The notes: generated by a model from the sequence alone, not told the origin. A stretch of DNA of 64,000 nucleotides from Lactococcus allomyrinae (GCF_003627095.1 NZ_CP032627.1:1674001-1738000), one strand, 5' to 3'; counted from the first letter of the stretch, positions 7,552 to 18,246 are shown. Translations and numbers: made by a program.

Positions 7552-9951
7552 TTAACGAATTTCAACATTTAGTTTTTCAACTAAATTTTTAGTAATTTTA
7601 TTGACTGCTGCCGCAATTTCTTCATCCGTCATGCTACTATCAGCTGGTTGAAAAATCAAGCTATACGCCATCGATTTCTTGCCTAGTGGTAATTTTTCAC
7701 CTTGATAGATGTCAAATAACTCAGCACCCATAAGCGTTTTAACACGGCTGTCAGTAATGACAGAAATGATGTCAGCATGAGTTTTCTCTACGTCAATCAA
7801 CAGCGCAATATCGCGTTTGACAGCCTGTACTTTTGGAATATCAGCAAAGATTGTTTGCGCTGGTAACTCTTCAAGCATAACTTGCAAGTCAAGACCAGCG
7901 ACATAAGTTTCAGCAATATCATACTTTTTAGCAATTGCTGGATGAATTTCACCAACAAAGCCAATCACACGTTCACCAATTTTGACAAGAGCAGTACGTC
8001 CTGGATGCATTGCGGAATTTTCAGAAAATGGGACAAAAGATACATTTTGATAACTTTCAAGCACATTTTCAACAATGCCTTTGACATAGTAAAAGTCTAC
8101 AGGAACAGGAACTTGAGCATAAGTTTTATCTACTACATTTCCAGAAATGGCGAATGCCAAATTAGGTACTTCAGTTGGACGACCATCCTCAGCTGTACTT
8201 GGCAAGAAAATATTTCCAATCTCGTAAATGGCGACATCTGCATTTTTACGATTTTGATTGTAGTTAATGATGTCAAGCAAACCGGGAATCATGTTGACAC
8301 GGAGCGTCATACGGTCTTCAGTCATTGGCATCATTAGATTTGTTGTATCAATTTCGCCCACAAATTCTGTGGCTTTTTCAGGAGTTACAAGTGAATATCC
8401 AATCACTTCGTCAAGCCCTGCCGCTTCAACAATCGTGCGAACCTTGCGACGGAATTTTTGCATGGCGGTCAGCTCACCTGCATTTTGCGATACTGGCAAA
8501 GTGCTTGGTAACTTATCATAGCCGTAAATCCGCGCCACTTCTTCGACCAAATCGGCTTCAATACTGATGTCCCAGCGTCGTGATGGAATTTCGCAAGTGA
8601 AAGTTTCGCCAGCAATTTCTACAGAAAAACCAAGTTGAACGAAGATTTTTTTGACTTCATCAAGTGATAATGCTGTTCCAAGTGCAGCATTGACACGACT
8701 GAGCGTAATCGAAACTTTCGGAAGAGCAGGCTGATAGTCGTTACTTTCAACCACACCAGACGAGACCTGCCCTCCTGCCAACTCAACAATCAGACTAGCC
8801 GCAAAGTCAAGCGCAGTGCGCACCGTGCCTTCGTTAATGCCCTTTTCAAAACGAGAACTGGCCTCAGAACGAAGTGCAAATTTTTGTGAAGTTTTACGGA
8901 TTGATGTACCGTCAAAAAGCGCGGCTTCAAGCGCAACCGTCGTCGTTTCGTCAGTAATTTCACTGTCAGCACCTCCCATAACGCCACCAAGTGCAACAGG
9001 AGCACCATTGCTCGTTATGACAATGTCGTCAGTAGCTAATTCACGCTCGATATGGTCAAGTGTCATGATTTTTTCGCCGTCAGCTGCCTGACGAACGAGG
9101 ATTTCATTGCTACCAAACTTATCAAAATCAAAGCTGTGTAGCGGTTGTCCAAACAGCATGAGGACATAATTCGTCACATCAACCACGTTGTTAATCGGCT
9201 TCACACCTACATTCATCAGGCGATTTTGTAGCCATTGTGGACTTTTATCAATCTTGACATTTTCGATGACCCGAATCTTATAAGTTGGCACTTTATCGGT
9301 TTCGACAATGACCGCAACCTTGTCAGCGGTCAGTACTGACGGATTTTCTATCAGTTCACGTTTTTCGAGATTGACCGGTAAGCCGTAAATAGCACCCACT
9401 TCCCAAGCTGCACCGTGCATAGACAGCGCGTCTGCGCGGTTTGGCGTGATGGATAGCTCAATAATCTCATCGTCCATATCCAGATAAGGGAAAATGCTGT
9501 CGCCAACCTTGCTGTCCGCTGGCATTTCAAAAATCCCCTCTTCGTGTTTCATTGGGTTGATTTTTTCATCAATACCGATTTCGTCAAGCGCACAAAGCAT
9601 TCCTTGGCTCTCGAAACCACGAATTTTGCCTTTTTTGATTTTGATATTATCAACAATCCGCGCACCAACCAAGGCTGTAATTGTCTTCATGCCCACGCGC
9701 ACATTTGGCGCACCGCAGACGATTTGCAGCGGTTCGTCTTCACCAACGTTCACCTTCGTGATGTGCAGGTGCGTTTCAGGAATGTCCTCCGACGACAAAA
9801 TTTCGCCGACCACGAGCTTTGACAAGCCCTCAGCGGGTGTTGTCACGCCCTCGACCTCAATGCCCGTCGTGGACATTTTTTGCTCTAGCTCTTTTGCTGT
9901 CGCCGTCAGGTCTGGCAGCAATTGTTTTAACCATTTGTATGATACTTGCAT
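7552..9951 (-). CDS. pheT: phenylalanine-tRNA ligase beta subunit
   Basis: Beta subunit of the cytoplasmic alpha2-beta2 enzyme that charges tRNA-Phe. The 799 residues show the usual order: N-terminal tRNA-binding OB domain (about 40-150), B3/B4 editing domain with LGGVMGGADSEI, B5 domain, synthetase-like core, and C-terminal FDX-ACB domain (about 705-799) that grips the tRNA anticodon arm. The start ATG lies 1 bp beyond the stop of the inserted 365-residue gene. Part of the T-box-controlled pheS operon. One CTGTCAGTA word lies inside the gene at 7748. Confidence 0.97.
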   Translation of the reverse strand: MQVSYKWLKQLLPDLTATAKELEQKMSTTGIEVEGVTTPAEGLSKLVVGEILSSEDIPETHLHITKVNVGEDEPLQIVCGAPNVRVGMKTITALVGARIVDNIKIKKGKIRGFESQGMLCALDEIGIDEKINPMKHEEGIFEMPADSKVGDSIFPYLDMDDEIIELSITPNRADALSMHGAAWEVGAIYGLPVNLEKRELIENPSVLTADKVAVIVETDKVPTYKIRVIENVKIDKSPQWLQNRLMNVGVKPINNVVDVTNYVLMLFGQPLHSFDFDKFGSNEILVRQAADGEKIMTLDHIERELATDDIVITSNGAPVALGGVMGGADSEITDETTTVALEAALFDGTSIRKTSQKFALRSEASSRFEKGINEGTVRTALDFAASLIVELAGGQVSSGVVESNDYQPALPKVSITLSRVNAALGTALSLDEVKKIFVQLGFSVEIAGETFTCEIPSRRWDISIEADLVEEVARIYGYDKLPSTLPVSQNAGELTAMQKFRRKVRTIVEAAGLDEVIGYSLVTPEKATEFVGEIDTTNLMMPMTEDRMTLRVNMIPGLLDIINYNQNRKNADVAIYEIGNIFLPSTAEDGRPTEVPNLAFAISGNVVDKTYAQVPVPVDFYYVKGIVENVLESYQNVSFVPFSENSAMHPGRTALVKIGERVIGFVGEIHPAIAKKYDIAETYVAGLDLQVMLEELPAQTIFADIPKVQAVKRDIALLIDVEKTHADIISVITDSRVKTLMGAELFDIYQGEKLPLGKKSMAYSLIFQPADSSMTDEEIAAAVNKITKNLVEKLNVEIR

Positions 9952-9952
9952 T

Positions 9953-11050
9953 TTATTTTTCCTCTATTTTTTCCGGCAAGTAATAAACCTTGCCATCTTC
10001 TAAAATTAATTCAACTGAATTACTTTCCAAAGCTATAAGTTTTTCGCTATCAAATTTCATGTATTTGATATTTTGTAAGCTTCGAATGGGAAAATTAATC
10101 TTCTCATCAATTTTTTTCTGTCCCCAACCACTTAACTTAGATTGGATAGATTTAATACCTGAATGATAAATGCTGTAGGCTTCTATCTGTTTTATGATAT
10201 TTTGAGCTTTCTCAATATTTTTTTCATAAATACTAAAAGCCTGCTTTCTTGCATTTGAATTTTTTGAACTATACTGAAACTCTAGTTTTGCCAACTCTTC
10301 CAATAAATTAAGTGAGAATGTTTGAATTTGAGTCCAGAATTGAAAATCAGCAATATGTTCTTCTTTAATTTTCAAATCTTCTGAATTTAGAAATTCAACA
10401 TTTTGATTCAAAAAGTCATTCGATTTTTGAAATTCTTTATTCACTTGAACCCGAAAATCTTCGATTGACTTGCGTTTTATATTCCGAGTATCTTTATCTA
10501 AAATATTTTCTGATGAGTACTTAGAAAGATTTTCAACTTCTTGAGAAATTGACTTCAAATTTCCTACAATATCATTTTTTTGAAGATTAACCAACGCGTC
10601 TAATTTTCCATTTATTGCTTTTAACTCTGTTTCAATCTCCGCCATGTAGTGTTGAGCTGTAACCATACTTGCAACTTCAAAAGCAGCAGTTGCAGGATTT
10701 ATTCCTGATGCAAGTTCTGTAAGATTGATTTTTTCTAAATTAGCAAATCCTTTTATACTATTCCGTGTACCTTCTTTAACTAATAAACCCGTTGTTTGCC
10801 CTGAATTTTTAGTTAGAAGTTCTGTTCCTTTTGGAATTGTCACTCGATAAACATCTTTCAGTAATTTTTGATTCTGCTGAGCCATTACTTTAGAATGTTC
10901 GATAGCTTGGATATTTTTCCCAGTAGTAACAAGTAAATTATTAATTTTGCTTAAAATTAACGGATCTGTTATTTCAGTTTTCGAAATAGCTGGAACCGCA
11001 GAGAAATTATCTAGTTTTTCAAGCTGAAAAAATTGTTCTTCTAAATCCAT
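9953..11050 (-). CDS. unrecognised 365-residue protein inserted between pheS and pheT
   Basis: I do not recognise this protein. It is Lys/Glu/Asn/Ser-rich, strongly helical and mostly polar. A middle segment (about 108-160: LTELASGINPATAAFEVAS, then a run rich in Ala, Met and Glu) looks like an amphipathic or weakly hydrophobic helix followed by a heptad-like stretch. The C-terminal third is basic and ends EEK. There is no signal peptide and no enzymatic motif. It starts 3 bp after pheS and ends 1 bp before pheT, so it is co-expressed with both under the Phe T-box. Its codons look more AT-rich than its neighbours'. Streptococci are known to carry an unrelated gene at this site, so it may be a tolerated insertion point for cargo. 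Confidence 0.75.
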   Translation of the reverse strand: MDLEEQFFQLEKLDNFSAVPAISKTEITDPLILSKINNLLVTTGKNIQAIEHSKVMAQQNQKLLKDVYRVTIPKGTELLTKNSGQTTGLLVKEGTRNSIKGFANLEKINLTELASGINPATAAFEVASMVTAQHYMAEIETELKAINGKLDALVNLQKNDIVGNLKSISQEVENLSKYSSENILDKDTRNIKRKSIEDFRVQVNKEFQKSNDFLNQNVEFLNSEDLKIKEEHIADFQFWTQIQTFSLNLLEELAKLEFQYSSKNSNARKQAFSIYEKNIEKAQNIIKQIEAYSIYHSGIKSIQSKLSGWGQKKIDEKINFPIRSLQNIKYMKFDSEKLIALESNSVELILEDGKVYYLPEKIEEK

Positions 11051-11053
11051 CTT

Positions 11054-12094
11054 TCACTTCCCAAACTGCTCCAAAAACCTTAAATCCCCCTGATAAAATC
11101 CACGAATATCATTAATCCCGTACCTCAGCATGGCGATGCGTTCTTGCCCCAGTCCAAAAGCAAAGCCGCTGTATAGGTTAGCATCAAGCCCCGACATTTC
11201 CAGCACATTTGGGTGAACCATACCAGCGCCAAGAATTTCAATCCAGCCGGTGTGTTTGCAGACGTTGCAGCCTTTTCCGCCGCACTTGAAGCAAGAAATA
11301 TCGACCTCAACCGATGGCTCAGTGAATGGGAAATAACTCGGCCGCCAGCGAAGTTCGCGGTCTTGACCAAACATTTTTTTCATCACGAGATCAAGCGTGC
11401 CTTTGAGGTCAGCCATAGTGATGTTTTTATCCACGACAAGCCCCTCAATTTGATGAAATTGGTGGCTGTGCGTCGCATCATCGGTGTCGCGGCGGTAAAC
11501 ACGCCCAGGCGCAATCATGCGCAATCCGCCCTTGCTGAAGTCGTGCGCATCCATTGTCCTTGCCTGCATCGGCGAGGTGTGTGTGCGCAATAACGTTTCG
11601 CTCGTGATGTAAAAAGTATCCTGCATATCGCGTGCAGGGTGGTCTTTGGGCAAATTCATGCGCTCGAAATTATAGTGGTCCGTTTCAACTTCGTAGCCGT
11701 CCACGATTTCGTAGCCCATGCCGAGGAAAATTTCTTCGATTTCCTCTTGTGTCTGCGTGAGAATGTGGCGCGTGCCTCTTCTTTGCTTACATCCCGGTAA
11801 AGTCACATCAAGCGTTTCAGCTCCCAATGCTGCATTCATCGCAACTTGCTCAATTTCAGCTTTCTTCGCTTCAAACTTTGTACCAAATTCATCACGAAAA
11901 GCGTTAGCCAAGCTACCTATCACAGGGCGCTCGTCATTCGTCAAATCCTTCATCCCTTTGAGAATTTCAGTCAATTCACCTTTTTTACCCAGCATAACCG
12001 TCCGCAGATTGACCAGTGTTTTTTCATCAGTTACTGACAGAAGTTCTGTCAGCGTGCGTGCGCGCAGTTCCTCAATTTTTTCTTTTAAATCCAT
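11054..12094 (-). CDS. pheS: phenylalanine-tRNA ligase alpha subunit
   Basis: Catalytic subunit of phenylalanyl-tRNA synthetase. An N-terminal coiled coil (1-90) precedes the class II core with motif 2 ([10 protein letters not shown]) and motif 3 ([18 protein letters not shown]). A start at [10 protein letters not shown] (12094) gives the normal 346 residues. An in-frame extension of up to 16 codons is open upstream but does not look conserved. The initiation region is odd. The only good ribosome-binding site, AGAAAGGA (12173-12180), is about 78 nt upstream, with a strong hairpin (12119-12158) between it and the ATG. Transcription is controlled by the T-box leader. Confidence 0.95.
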   Translation of the reverse strand: MDLKEKIEELRARTLTELLSVTDEKTLVNLRTVMLGKKGELTEILKGMKDLTNDERPVIGSLANAFRDEFGTKFEAKKAEIEQVAMNAALGAETLDVTLPGCKQRRGTRHILTQTQEEIEEIFLGMGYEIVDGYEVETDHYNFERMNLPKDHPARDMQDTFYITSETLLRTHTSPMQARTMDAHDFSKGGLRMIAPGRVYRRDTDDATHSHQFHQIEGLVVDKNITMADLKGTLDLVMKKMFGQDRELRWRPSYFPFTEPSVEVDISCFKCGGKGCNVCKHTGWIEILGAGMVHPNVLEMSGLDANLYSGFAFGLGQERIAMLRYGINDIRGFYQGDLRFLEQFGK

Positions 12095-12118
12095 GTTTAA
12101 CATACAAAATATAGCTAC

Positions 12119-12158
12119 TACTTCTCTGCAAATAACCATCAAGTTATTGAGAAGAGCA
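12119..12158 (-). promoter_or_regulatory. hairpin between ribosome-binding site and pheS start
   Basis: Minus-strand RNA can pair CUUCUC with GAGAAG and, inside, AAUAAC with GUUAUU. It separates AGAAAGGA (12173-12180) from the pheS ATG at 12094. It may bring the two closer in space, or be a small insertion that displaced the start. Confidence 0.5.
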
Positions 12159-12189
12159 GGTCAGTTTTGTTATCCTTTCTATTAATAAA

Positions 12190-12427
12190 TAAAAAAATAC
12201 CACGATTTCATTCTCCAAAGGAGCGAAAACCGCGGTACCATCCTATTTTATCACTTAATTAGCTTATTTAATTTGTCCGTTTAGCAAGCAAAGGTTCAAG
12301 ACTATCTCTCACTTAAAAACGAAACTTTACGCAAGGTGAACTTCAGCTGCCGTTTTGTACTATGGCTCTCAGTCGGTGACCATAATTCCCTCAAACTCTA
12401 CCTACAACTTACTCTTCTTACGTGATT
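12190..12427 (-). ncRNA. T-box leader of pheS
   Basis: tRNA-sensing transcription attenuator. The T-box sequence reads AGGATGGTACCGCGG on the minus strand (about 12229-12243). It is followed by the terminator, where the ACCGCGGTTTTC arm pairs with GAAATCGTGGT before a run of seven T near 12191. Stem I occupies about 12330-12425. GAAGTTCACC within it is compatible with a UUC (Phe) specifier codon, which fits the downstream gene, but the specifier loop was placed by eye. Confidence 0.88.
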
Positions 12428-12433
12428 ATTTTT

Positions 12434-12461
12434 ATTTTATCACTTTACACCAATTTGTCAA
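12434..12461 (-). promoter_or_regulatory. promoter of the pheS T-box transcript
   Basis: TTGACA at 12461-12456, a 16-bp spacer, then TAAAAT at 12439-12434. The transcript would start near 12427 at the head of the T-box leader. Confidence 0.75.
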
Positions 12462-12500
12462 ATCTTTTTAAGAATTTAACGCAATTTTCATGATTATTAA

Positions 12501-12522
12501 AAGCTGTCAGTACTGACAGCCT
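12501..12522 (-). terminator. terminator of purA containing the 16-bp CTGTCAGTACTGACAG palindrome
   Basis: GCTGTCAGTACTGACAGC, a perfect palindrome just past the purA stop and followed by TTTTAAT on the minus strand. It is one of the cleanest head-to-head pairs of the CTGTCAGTA word. Confidence 0.65.
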
Positions 12523-12544
12523 TATTTTTCAATGTTTAGATGAC

Positions 12545-14242
<1,698 letters not shown>

Positions 14243-14929
14243 CTAATTTTTGTAACCTGCAAAATTCCAATTCACAATTTGACCTGATTTCTGATTATAT
14301 TGAATATCAATTTCAACATTATTCTTGGAAGTAGCCGGCGTTCTCCAAACCGCATTAAGAACGTTTTGCCCTTCATCATCTACCGTGCTATAAATCTGAG
14401 TCGGTGCTGGAAGTGCAGCTGCTAAAGTTGAGTACAATGTTCCTCCTGTATACGTCATTTTCCCATCTGCTCCATCTTTTGTTTCGGTTGCACAGTGAAT
14501 TGAATAAAAAAGATGATTTGTCCAACCTGGAATCTCTGAAAGATGATTTGCTGCAAACTCATATTTATCTCTGCTTGATGCAGTAGGAGAACCATATGGT
14601 CCATACGAGCTGCTGCTACTTTTTGAAAAAGCGTTGATTTCGGAATTGTTAGGATTTTTTAGAGCTCCAACAATTGCAATCACAAAAAAGACAAGTAAGG
14701 CAATCGAGAATAAAATAATATTTATCGTCCAAAATTTTGTCTTAAATTTATATACTTTCTCTTCTTGAGCTGTTTCGGAGGTTTTCTCATCAATTTTAAT
14801 CTGCTTTATTTTATTCGCTTCTTCGAGCGCTGAATCAATATATTGAGTATGACAAAACGCACACTCAACACCATTTTCTATCTCAATGAACTCATTGCCA
14901 CCACACTGCTCACAGATTTGTTTTTTCAT
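14243..14929 (-). CDS. zinc-ribbon, single-pass membrane protein of unknown function
   Basis: 228 residues. The N-terminus is a zinc ribbon with cysteines at 6, 9, 23 and 26 (CEQC and CAFC). A charged linker and one transmembrane helix (about 68-90) follow, then a Ser-rich stretch and an extracellular domain of about 120 residues ending NWNFAGYKN. The architecture resembles other zinc_ribbon-TM proteins of Gram-positives whose outer domain is variable. The outer domain is not recognised. It stands alone between purA and divergent hslO; the start is preceded only by a weak GGGATAAGAA. Confidence 0.75.
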   Translation of the reverse strand: MKKQICEQCGGNEFIEIENGVECAFCHTQYIDSALEEANKIKQIKIDEKTSETAQEEKVYKFKTKFWTINIILFSIALLVFFVIAIVGALKNPNNSEINAFSKSSSSSYGPYGSPTASSRDKYEFAANHLSEIPGWTNHLFYSIHCATETKDGADGKMTYTGGTLYSTLAAALPAPTQIYSTVDDEGQNVLNAVWRTPATSKNNVEIDIQYNQKSGQIVNWNFAGYKN

Positions 14930-15073
14930 TTCTTATCCCACAGATTGACTTGTTTCTCGTGTAAGACAAGTACCTGTACTTTCAATTTTATTTCATTATA
15001 TTATTTTTAAAAATTGCTTGCAATATTTCTTATCGAAATTTTGCAATTTTCGAAGTTTAGATTCCGTACTTTT

Positions 15074-15082
15074 TGTTATAAT
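15074..15082 (+). promoter_or_regulatory. extended -10 of hslO, leaderless start
   Basis: TGTTATAAT with TATAAT at 15077-15082, six bases before the hslO ATG at 15089. There is no ribosome-binding site. The -35 region is weak (AGTTTA at 15054-15059), as is usual for extended -10 promoters. Confidence 0.65.
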
Positions 15083-15088
15083 TAATTC

Positions 15089-15961
15089 ATGGACAAAATC
15101 ATTAAATCAATCTCAAAAAATGGACATTTTCGCGCTTTTGTTTTGGATTCTACCGACACAGTGCGCGAGGCACAAGTGCGCCACAATACAATGCCTTCGT
15201 CAACTGTGGCGCTGGGACGAACGTTGATTGCGGCGCAAATCTTGGGCGCAAATGAAAAAGGCGATGCAAAAATCACGGTTAAGGTGCTGGGTGACGGCGC
15301 GATGGGCGCAATTATTGCTAATGCAGACAGCAAAGGGCAGGTCAAAGGCTACGTACAAAATAAAGATTTAGACTACAAAAAAATTTCCACAGGCGAAGTG
15401 CTGGTCGCACCTTTTGTCGGAAATGGATTTTTTGTCGTGATTAAGGACATGGGGTTGAAACAGCCTTACAGTGGGCAAGTTGACCTCATCACCGGCGAAA
15501 TCGGTGAGGATTTGGCTTGGTATTTTCTATCTTCTGAACAAACACCATCTTCTGTCGGTTTGAATGTTTTGCTTGACGAAAATGCTGATACAGTCAGGAT
15601 CGCTGGCGGTTTCATGTTGCAAGCATTGCCAGATGCAACGGACGAAGAAATCAGCGAAATGGAGCATAATATCAAAACAATGCCTTCTATTTCAAGCTTA
15701 CTGACGGGCGATGAGCCACTGACAGCTATGTTGTCAGCGATTTATGGCAATATACCTTTTACCATTCTTGAAGAATCACCCCTCAAATTTGACTGCGACT
15801 GCAACAAAGAGCGCTTCCGTCAAGGCATCAAATCGATTGGGGCACAGGCCATTACCGAGATGATTGAAGAAGACCACGGCGCTGAGGTCGTCTGCCAATT
15901 TTGCGAGAGAAAGTATGAATTTGATGAAAATGAGTTGAACAACCTGATTTTAGGCAACTGA
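15089..15961 (+). CDS. hslO: redox-regulated chaperone Hsp33
   Basis: Cytoplasmic holdase activated by disulfide formation under oxidative stress. The 290 residues comprise the N-terminal core, a linker and the C-terminal zinc redox switch with CxC at 236/238 and CxxC at 269/272, all four zinc ligands intact. The ATG follows an extended -10 by six bases with no ribosome-binding site, so the transcript is probably leaderless. In many Firmicutes hslO is followed by a dus gene. Here dusB lies further down on the same strand, after a reductase gene. Confidence 0.95.
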   Translation: MDKIIKSISKNGHFRAFVLDSTDTVREAQVRHNTMPSSTVALGRTLIAAQILGANEKGDAKITVKVLGDGAMGAIIANADSKGQVKGYVQNKDLDYKKISTGEVLVAPFVGNGFFVVIKDMGLKQPYSGQVDLITGEIGEDLAWYFLSSEQTPSSVGLNVLLDENADTVRIAGGFMLQALPDATDEEISEMEHNIKTMPSISSLLTGDEPLTAMLSAIYGNIPFTILEESPLKFDCDCNKERFRQGIKSIGAQAITEMIEEDHGAEVVCQFCERKYEFDENELNNLILGN

Positions 15962-15989
15962 CAAGCTACAACCTTACAAGGTCATTCTG

Positions 15990-16160
15990 TCCGAGAATTC
16001 TACTGCGCTTCGCTCCGCTGTCCATGCTCGCTACGGTGTTAAAGCACCTAGTCGCAATAGCAAGCGCTGAAGCACAAAGACCCGTCGGCAAGCTGTCAGC
16101 ATACTGACCAAAAATGACCGTCAGCAAATTTTCAGTAAGAAGAGCAGACAGGAAATTTCA
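15990..16160. repeat. GC-richer palindromic block between hslO and the reductase gene
   Basis: Text such as CTCCGCTGTCCATGCTCGCT followed by GTTAAAGCACCTAGTC closely matches 30062-30110 (CTACGCTGTCCATCCTCGCT, then GCTAAAGCGCCTAGTC). It is followed by CTGTCAGCATACTGACC, a variant of the common hairpin word. No gene is seen here. Confidence 0.55.
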
Positions 16161-16211
16161 GTGATTAAAAGCTGAGTGAAATCACTACTCAAATGAAACG
16201 GACACCAACCA

Positions 16212-16727
16212 ATGACTGTAAAACTTTTTATCGCAACCACACTTGACGGCTACATCGCAACGCTGGACGACAGCCTTCAGTGGCTATTCGATGTCGAGGG
16301 AGAGGGAGACAATGGCTACGGTGCTTTTTATGAAACGATTGACACCGTTGTGATGGGCAAGAAAACTTACGACTGGCTCCTGCGCGAACAGCCGAACGAA
16401 TGGGCTTACACGGGCAAAACTTGCTACGTGATGACCCGTCAGCAACTTCCAAATACTGACAGCATCAAATTTACTGATGAAAAAATTCTGTCAGAACTGA
16501 CAGAAAGTGCTGACAACATCTGGGTCATCGGCGGCGGCGAAATTATCAAACTTTTCCTCGAACATCATCTCATTGACGAGCTTCAAGTGACGATTGCGCC
16601 AGTCCTTTTGGGAGCTGGCATTCCCCTATTTCCCACAGGAAATTACGCAGAGCAACTTCAACTTGTCAGCAGTAAAACTTATGGACAATTCATTGAACTC
16701 CATTATTTAGTAAAAAATAATCACTGA
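16212..16727 (+). CDS. dihydrofolate reductase-like / RibD C-terminal family protein
   Basis: 171-residue NADPH-dependent reductase fold of the RibD_C type (YwjB/YyaP-like), found widely in Firmicutes with unproven substrates. Family marks are KLFIATTLDGYIA at the N-terminus, VVMGKKTYDW, and the nucleotide-binding IWVIGGGEII with LIDELQVTIAPVLLGAGIPLFP. It is not the housekeeping folA product. No convincing ribosome-binding site precedes the ATG. The C-terminal half contains several TGACAG words (16454-16515), encoding NTDSI and SELTESADN. A hairpin terminator sits on the stop codon. Confidence 0.82.
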   Translation: MTVKLFIATTLDGYIATLDDSLQWLFDVEGEGDNGYGAFYETIDTVVMGKKTYDWLLREQPNEWAYTGKTCYVMTRQQLPNTDSIKFTDEKILSELTESADNIWVIGGGEIIKLFLEHHLIDELQVTIAPVLLGAGIPLFPTGNYAEQLQLVSSKTYGQFIELHYLVKNNH

Positions 16728-16748
16728 TAGCCTTCTGTCAGTGATTTT
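16719..16748 (+). terminator. terminator of the RibD-like reductase gene
   Basis: AATCACTGA / TCAGTGATTTTC stem overlapping the stop codon at 16725-16727, with a short T-run. The loop side contains CTGTCAGTG. Confidence 0.6.
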
Positions 16749-16814
16749 CAATCCTCAAAAGCTTGTGAAATACAATGAAAACGGTAGTCGAATGACGGAA
16801 ATCAGAAGCTAAAC

Positions 16815-16906
16815 AAAAAGATAAAATGAGACCTGCACAATGTGCAGAACCACATTTTTCTATTTTGTATCACTTCTTGGCGATTTCCGTCATATCCTGA
16901 TATAAT
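16815..16906 (+). repeat. promoter repeat R3, copy B (drives dusB)
   Basis: Begins AAAAAGATAAAATGAGACCT, carries a small CTGCA-TGCAG hairpin, CCACATTTTTCTATTTTG, and ends in a promoter: -35 TTGGCG (16877-16882), an 18-bp spacer, extended -10 TGATATAAT (TATAAT 16901-16906). The same order of blocks recurs upstream of hit, U32, galE and purA. The dusB ATG is seven bases past the -10. Confidence 0.8.
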
Positions 16907-16913
16907 AGTCTCT

Positions 16914-17918
16914 ATGGAAATGGACAAAATCTACAACGAGTCGTGGAAAATCCGCGACATCGAGATAAAAAATAAAATCGTACTTGCCCCAATGGCGGGA
17001 ATTAATAACAAAGCTTTTCTCAAAACAGCGAAAGAATTTGGTGCAGGACTTGTCGTGACCGAGATGATTTCCGACAAGGGCATTGAGCACCGCAACAAAA
17101 AAACACTTGAAATGATGGACTTCGAGGGTGTGCCGCACCCCCTCTCCATGCAAATCTTTGGCGGCGAGATTGATACGCTCGTTGAAGCCGCAAAGTTCGT
17201 TGAAGCCAATACTGTCGCGGACATCATTGACATTAACATGGGCTGCCCCGTGCCGAAAGTTACAAAAAATGAAGCAGGCTCTAGGCTTCTACTCGACCCC
17301 GACAAAGTGTATGACGTTGTCAAAGCCGTCAGTTCCGCCATCTCAAAACCACTCACGGTCAAAATCCGTATCGGCTGGGACAATGACCACCTCTTTGCCG
17401 TGGAAAATGCCAAGGCGATTGAAGCAGGTGGCGCTGCCGCGGTAGCCATGCACGCGAGAACCAAAGCCCAAGCTTACACTGGCAACGCTCAAGAAAATTG
17501 GCACTGGCTCAAAAAATTAACTGAAAATGTTAATATCCCAGTCATCGGAAACGGCGATGTCCACTCGCCCGAAGATGCCAAGCGCATGATTGACGAAACA
17601 GGCGTAACCGCTGTAATGATGGGACGCGCTGCACTTGGAAATCCCTGGGTACTGCACCGCACCGAGCATTATCTTCGCACAGGAGAATTGCTCCCAGAGC
17701 CAAGCGTAGAAGAAAAAATAGAAATCGCCAAGCTCCATCTCGCCCGTCTCGTCGAACTAAAAGGCAACAATCTCGCCTCACGCGAATTTCGCCAACACGC
17801 CGCCTACTACCTCAAAGGGGCACCGCGTGCCGCCAAAGTAAAAGTCGCCGTCAATCAAGCCGAATCCCAAGAGGAGATTATTCAAATCCTTGACGCTTTC
17901 GTTAATCATGTAAAATAA
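16914..17918 (+). CDS. dusB: tRNA dihydrouridine synthase DusB
   Basis: FMN/NADPH enzyme that reduces uridines in the tRNA D-loop. Motifs: VLAPMAGINNKAF at the start of the barrel, DINMGCPVPKVTKNEAGS with the catalytic Cys, MHARTKAQAYTG with the Lys/Arg region, GNGDVHSPEDA and MMGRAALGNPW for FMN phosphate binding. Starting at MEMDKIYNES gives 334 residues. An upstream in-frame ATG at 16842 is rejected because it lies inside the promoter repeat. No ribosome-binding site is present and the ATG is seven bases after the extended -10, so the mRNA is probably leaderless. Confidence 0.94.
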   Translation: MEMDKIYNESWKIRDIEIKNKIVLAPMAGINNKAFLKTAKEFGAGLVVTEMISDKGIEHRNKKTLEMMDFEGVPHPLSMQIFGGEIDTLVEAAKFVEANTVADIIDINMGCPVPKVTKNEAGSRLLLDPDKVYDVVKAVSSAISKPLTVKIRIGWDNDHLFAVENAKAIEAGGAAAVAMHARTKAQAYTGNAQENWHWLKKLTENVNIPVIGNGDVHSPEDAKRMIDETGVTAVMMGRAALGNPWVLHRTEHYLRTGELLPEPSVEEKIEIAKLHLARLVELKGNNLASREFRQHAAYYLKGAPRAAKVKVAVNQAESQEEIIQILDAFVNHVK

Positions 17919-17928
17919 AATAGAGATG

Positions 17929-17953
17929 AATCTGGAAATTTCCAGATTTTTTG
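17929..17953 (+). terminator. terminator of dusB
   Basis: AATCTGGAAATTTCCAGATT perfect palindrome followed by TTTTG, about ten bases past the dusB stop. Confidence 0.85.
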
Positions 17954-18008
17954 TTTATAATAGAGCTAGAAATGTTTATACAATTCCAAAAAAAGAAAGG
18001 GTTTTCTC

Positions 18009-18239
18009 ATGCGTACAACTAGAGCTACCGAAGAAATTGAAAAAGCCGTTATTCATTTGAAAAAAGCAAAGCGTGAAATTAGCAATTATACCTTTGATTA
18101 CAATATGCAAAACTTAATTCAATTGGATAAGACGATTAAACAGCTAGAAGCGATTAAAACAGGGGTCAATGCTGATAGCTTCCAAGTTGAAGGAGTCAAA
18201 TCTGTGGGACAACTCGAAGCCGATCGTCTTTCAAGATAA
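18009..18239 (+). CDS. small hypothetical protein, helical
   Basis: Unrecognised 76-residue soluble protein, rich in Lys, Glu, Ile and Leu, with a heptad-like pattern (EEIEKAVIHLKKAKREI, then QLDKTIKQLEAIKTG). It has its own promoter (TATAAT near 17956-17961), a good ribosome-binding site (AGAAAGGG) and a terminator, so it is very likely a real gene. There are no cysteines, signal peptide or membrane segment. Convergent with the YitT genes. Confidence 0.7.
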   Translation: MRTTRATEEIEKAVIHLKKAKREISNYTFDYNMQNLIQLDKTIKQLEAIKTGVNADSFQVEGVKSVGQLEADRLSR

Positions 18240-18246
18240 ATATCAT

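Noticed and set aside
8816-10003. Long plus-strand open frames opposite pheT (up to 169 codons)
   Set aside because: Antisense shadows of a well-conserved gene; composition follows the pheT codon pattern.
16842-16913. Extended N-terminus for DusB from ATG 16842
   Set aside because: This segment is promoter repeat R3, including the -35 and -10, and gives an unlikely hydrophobic extension.
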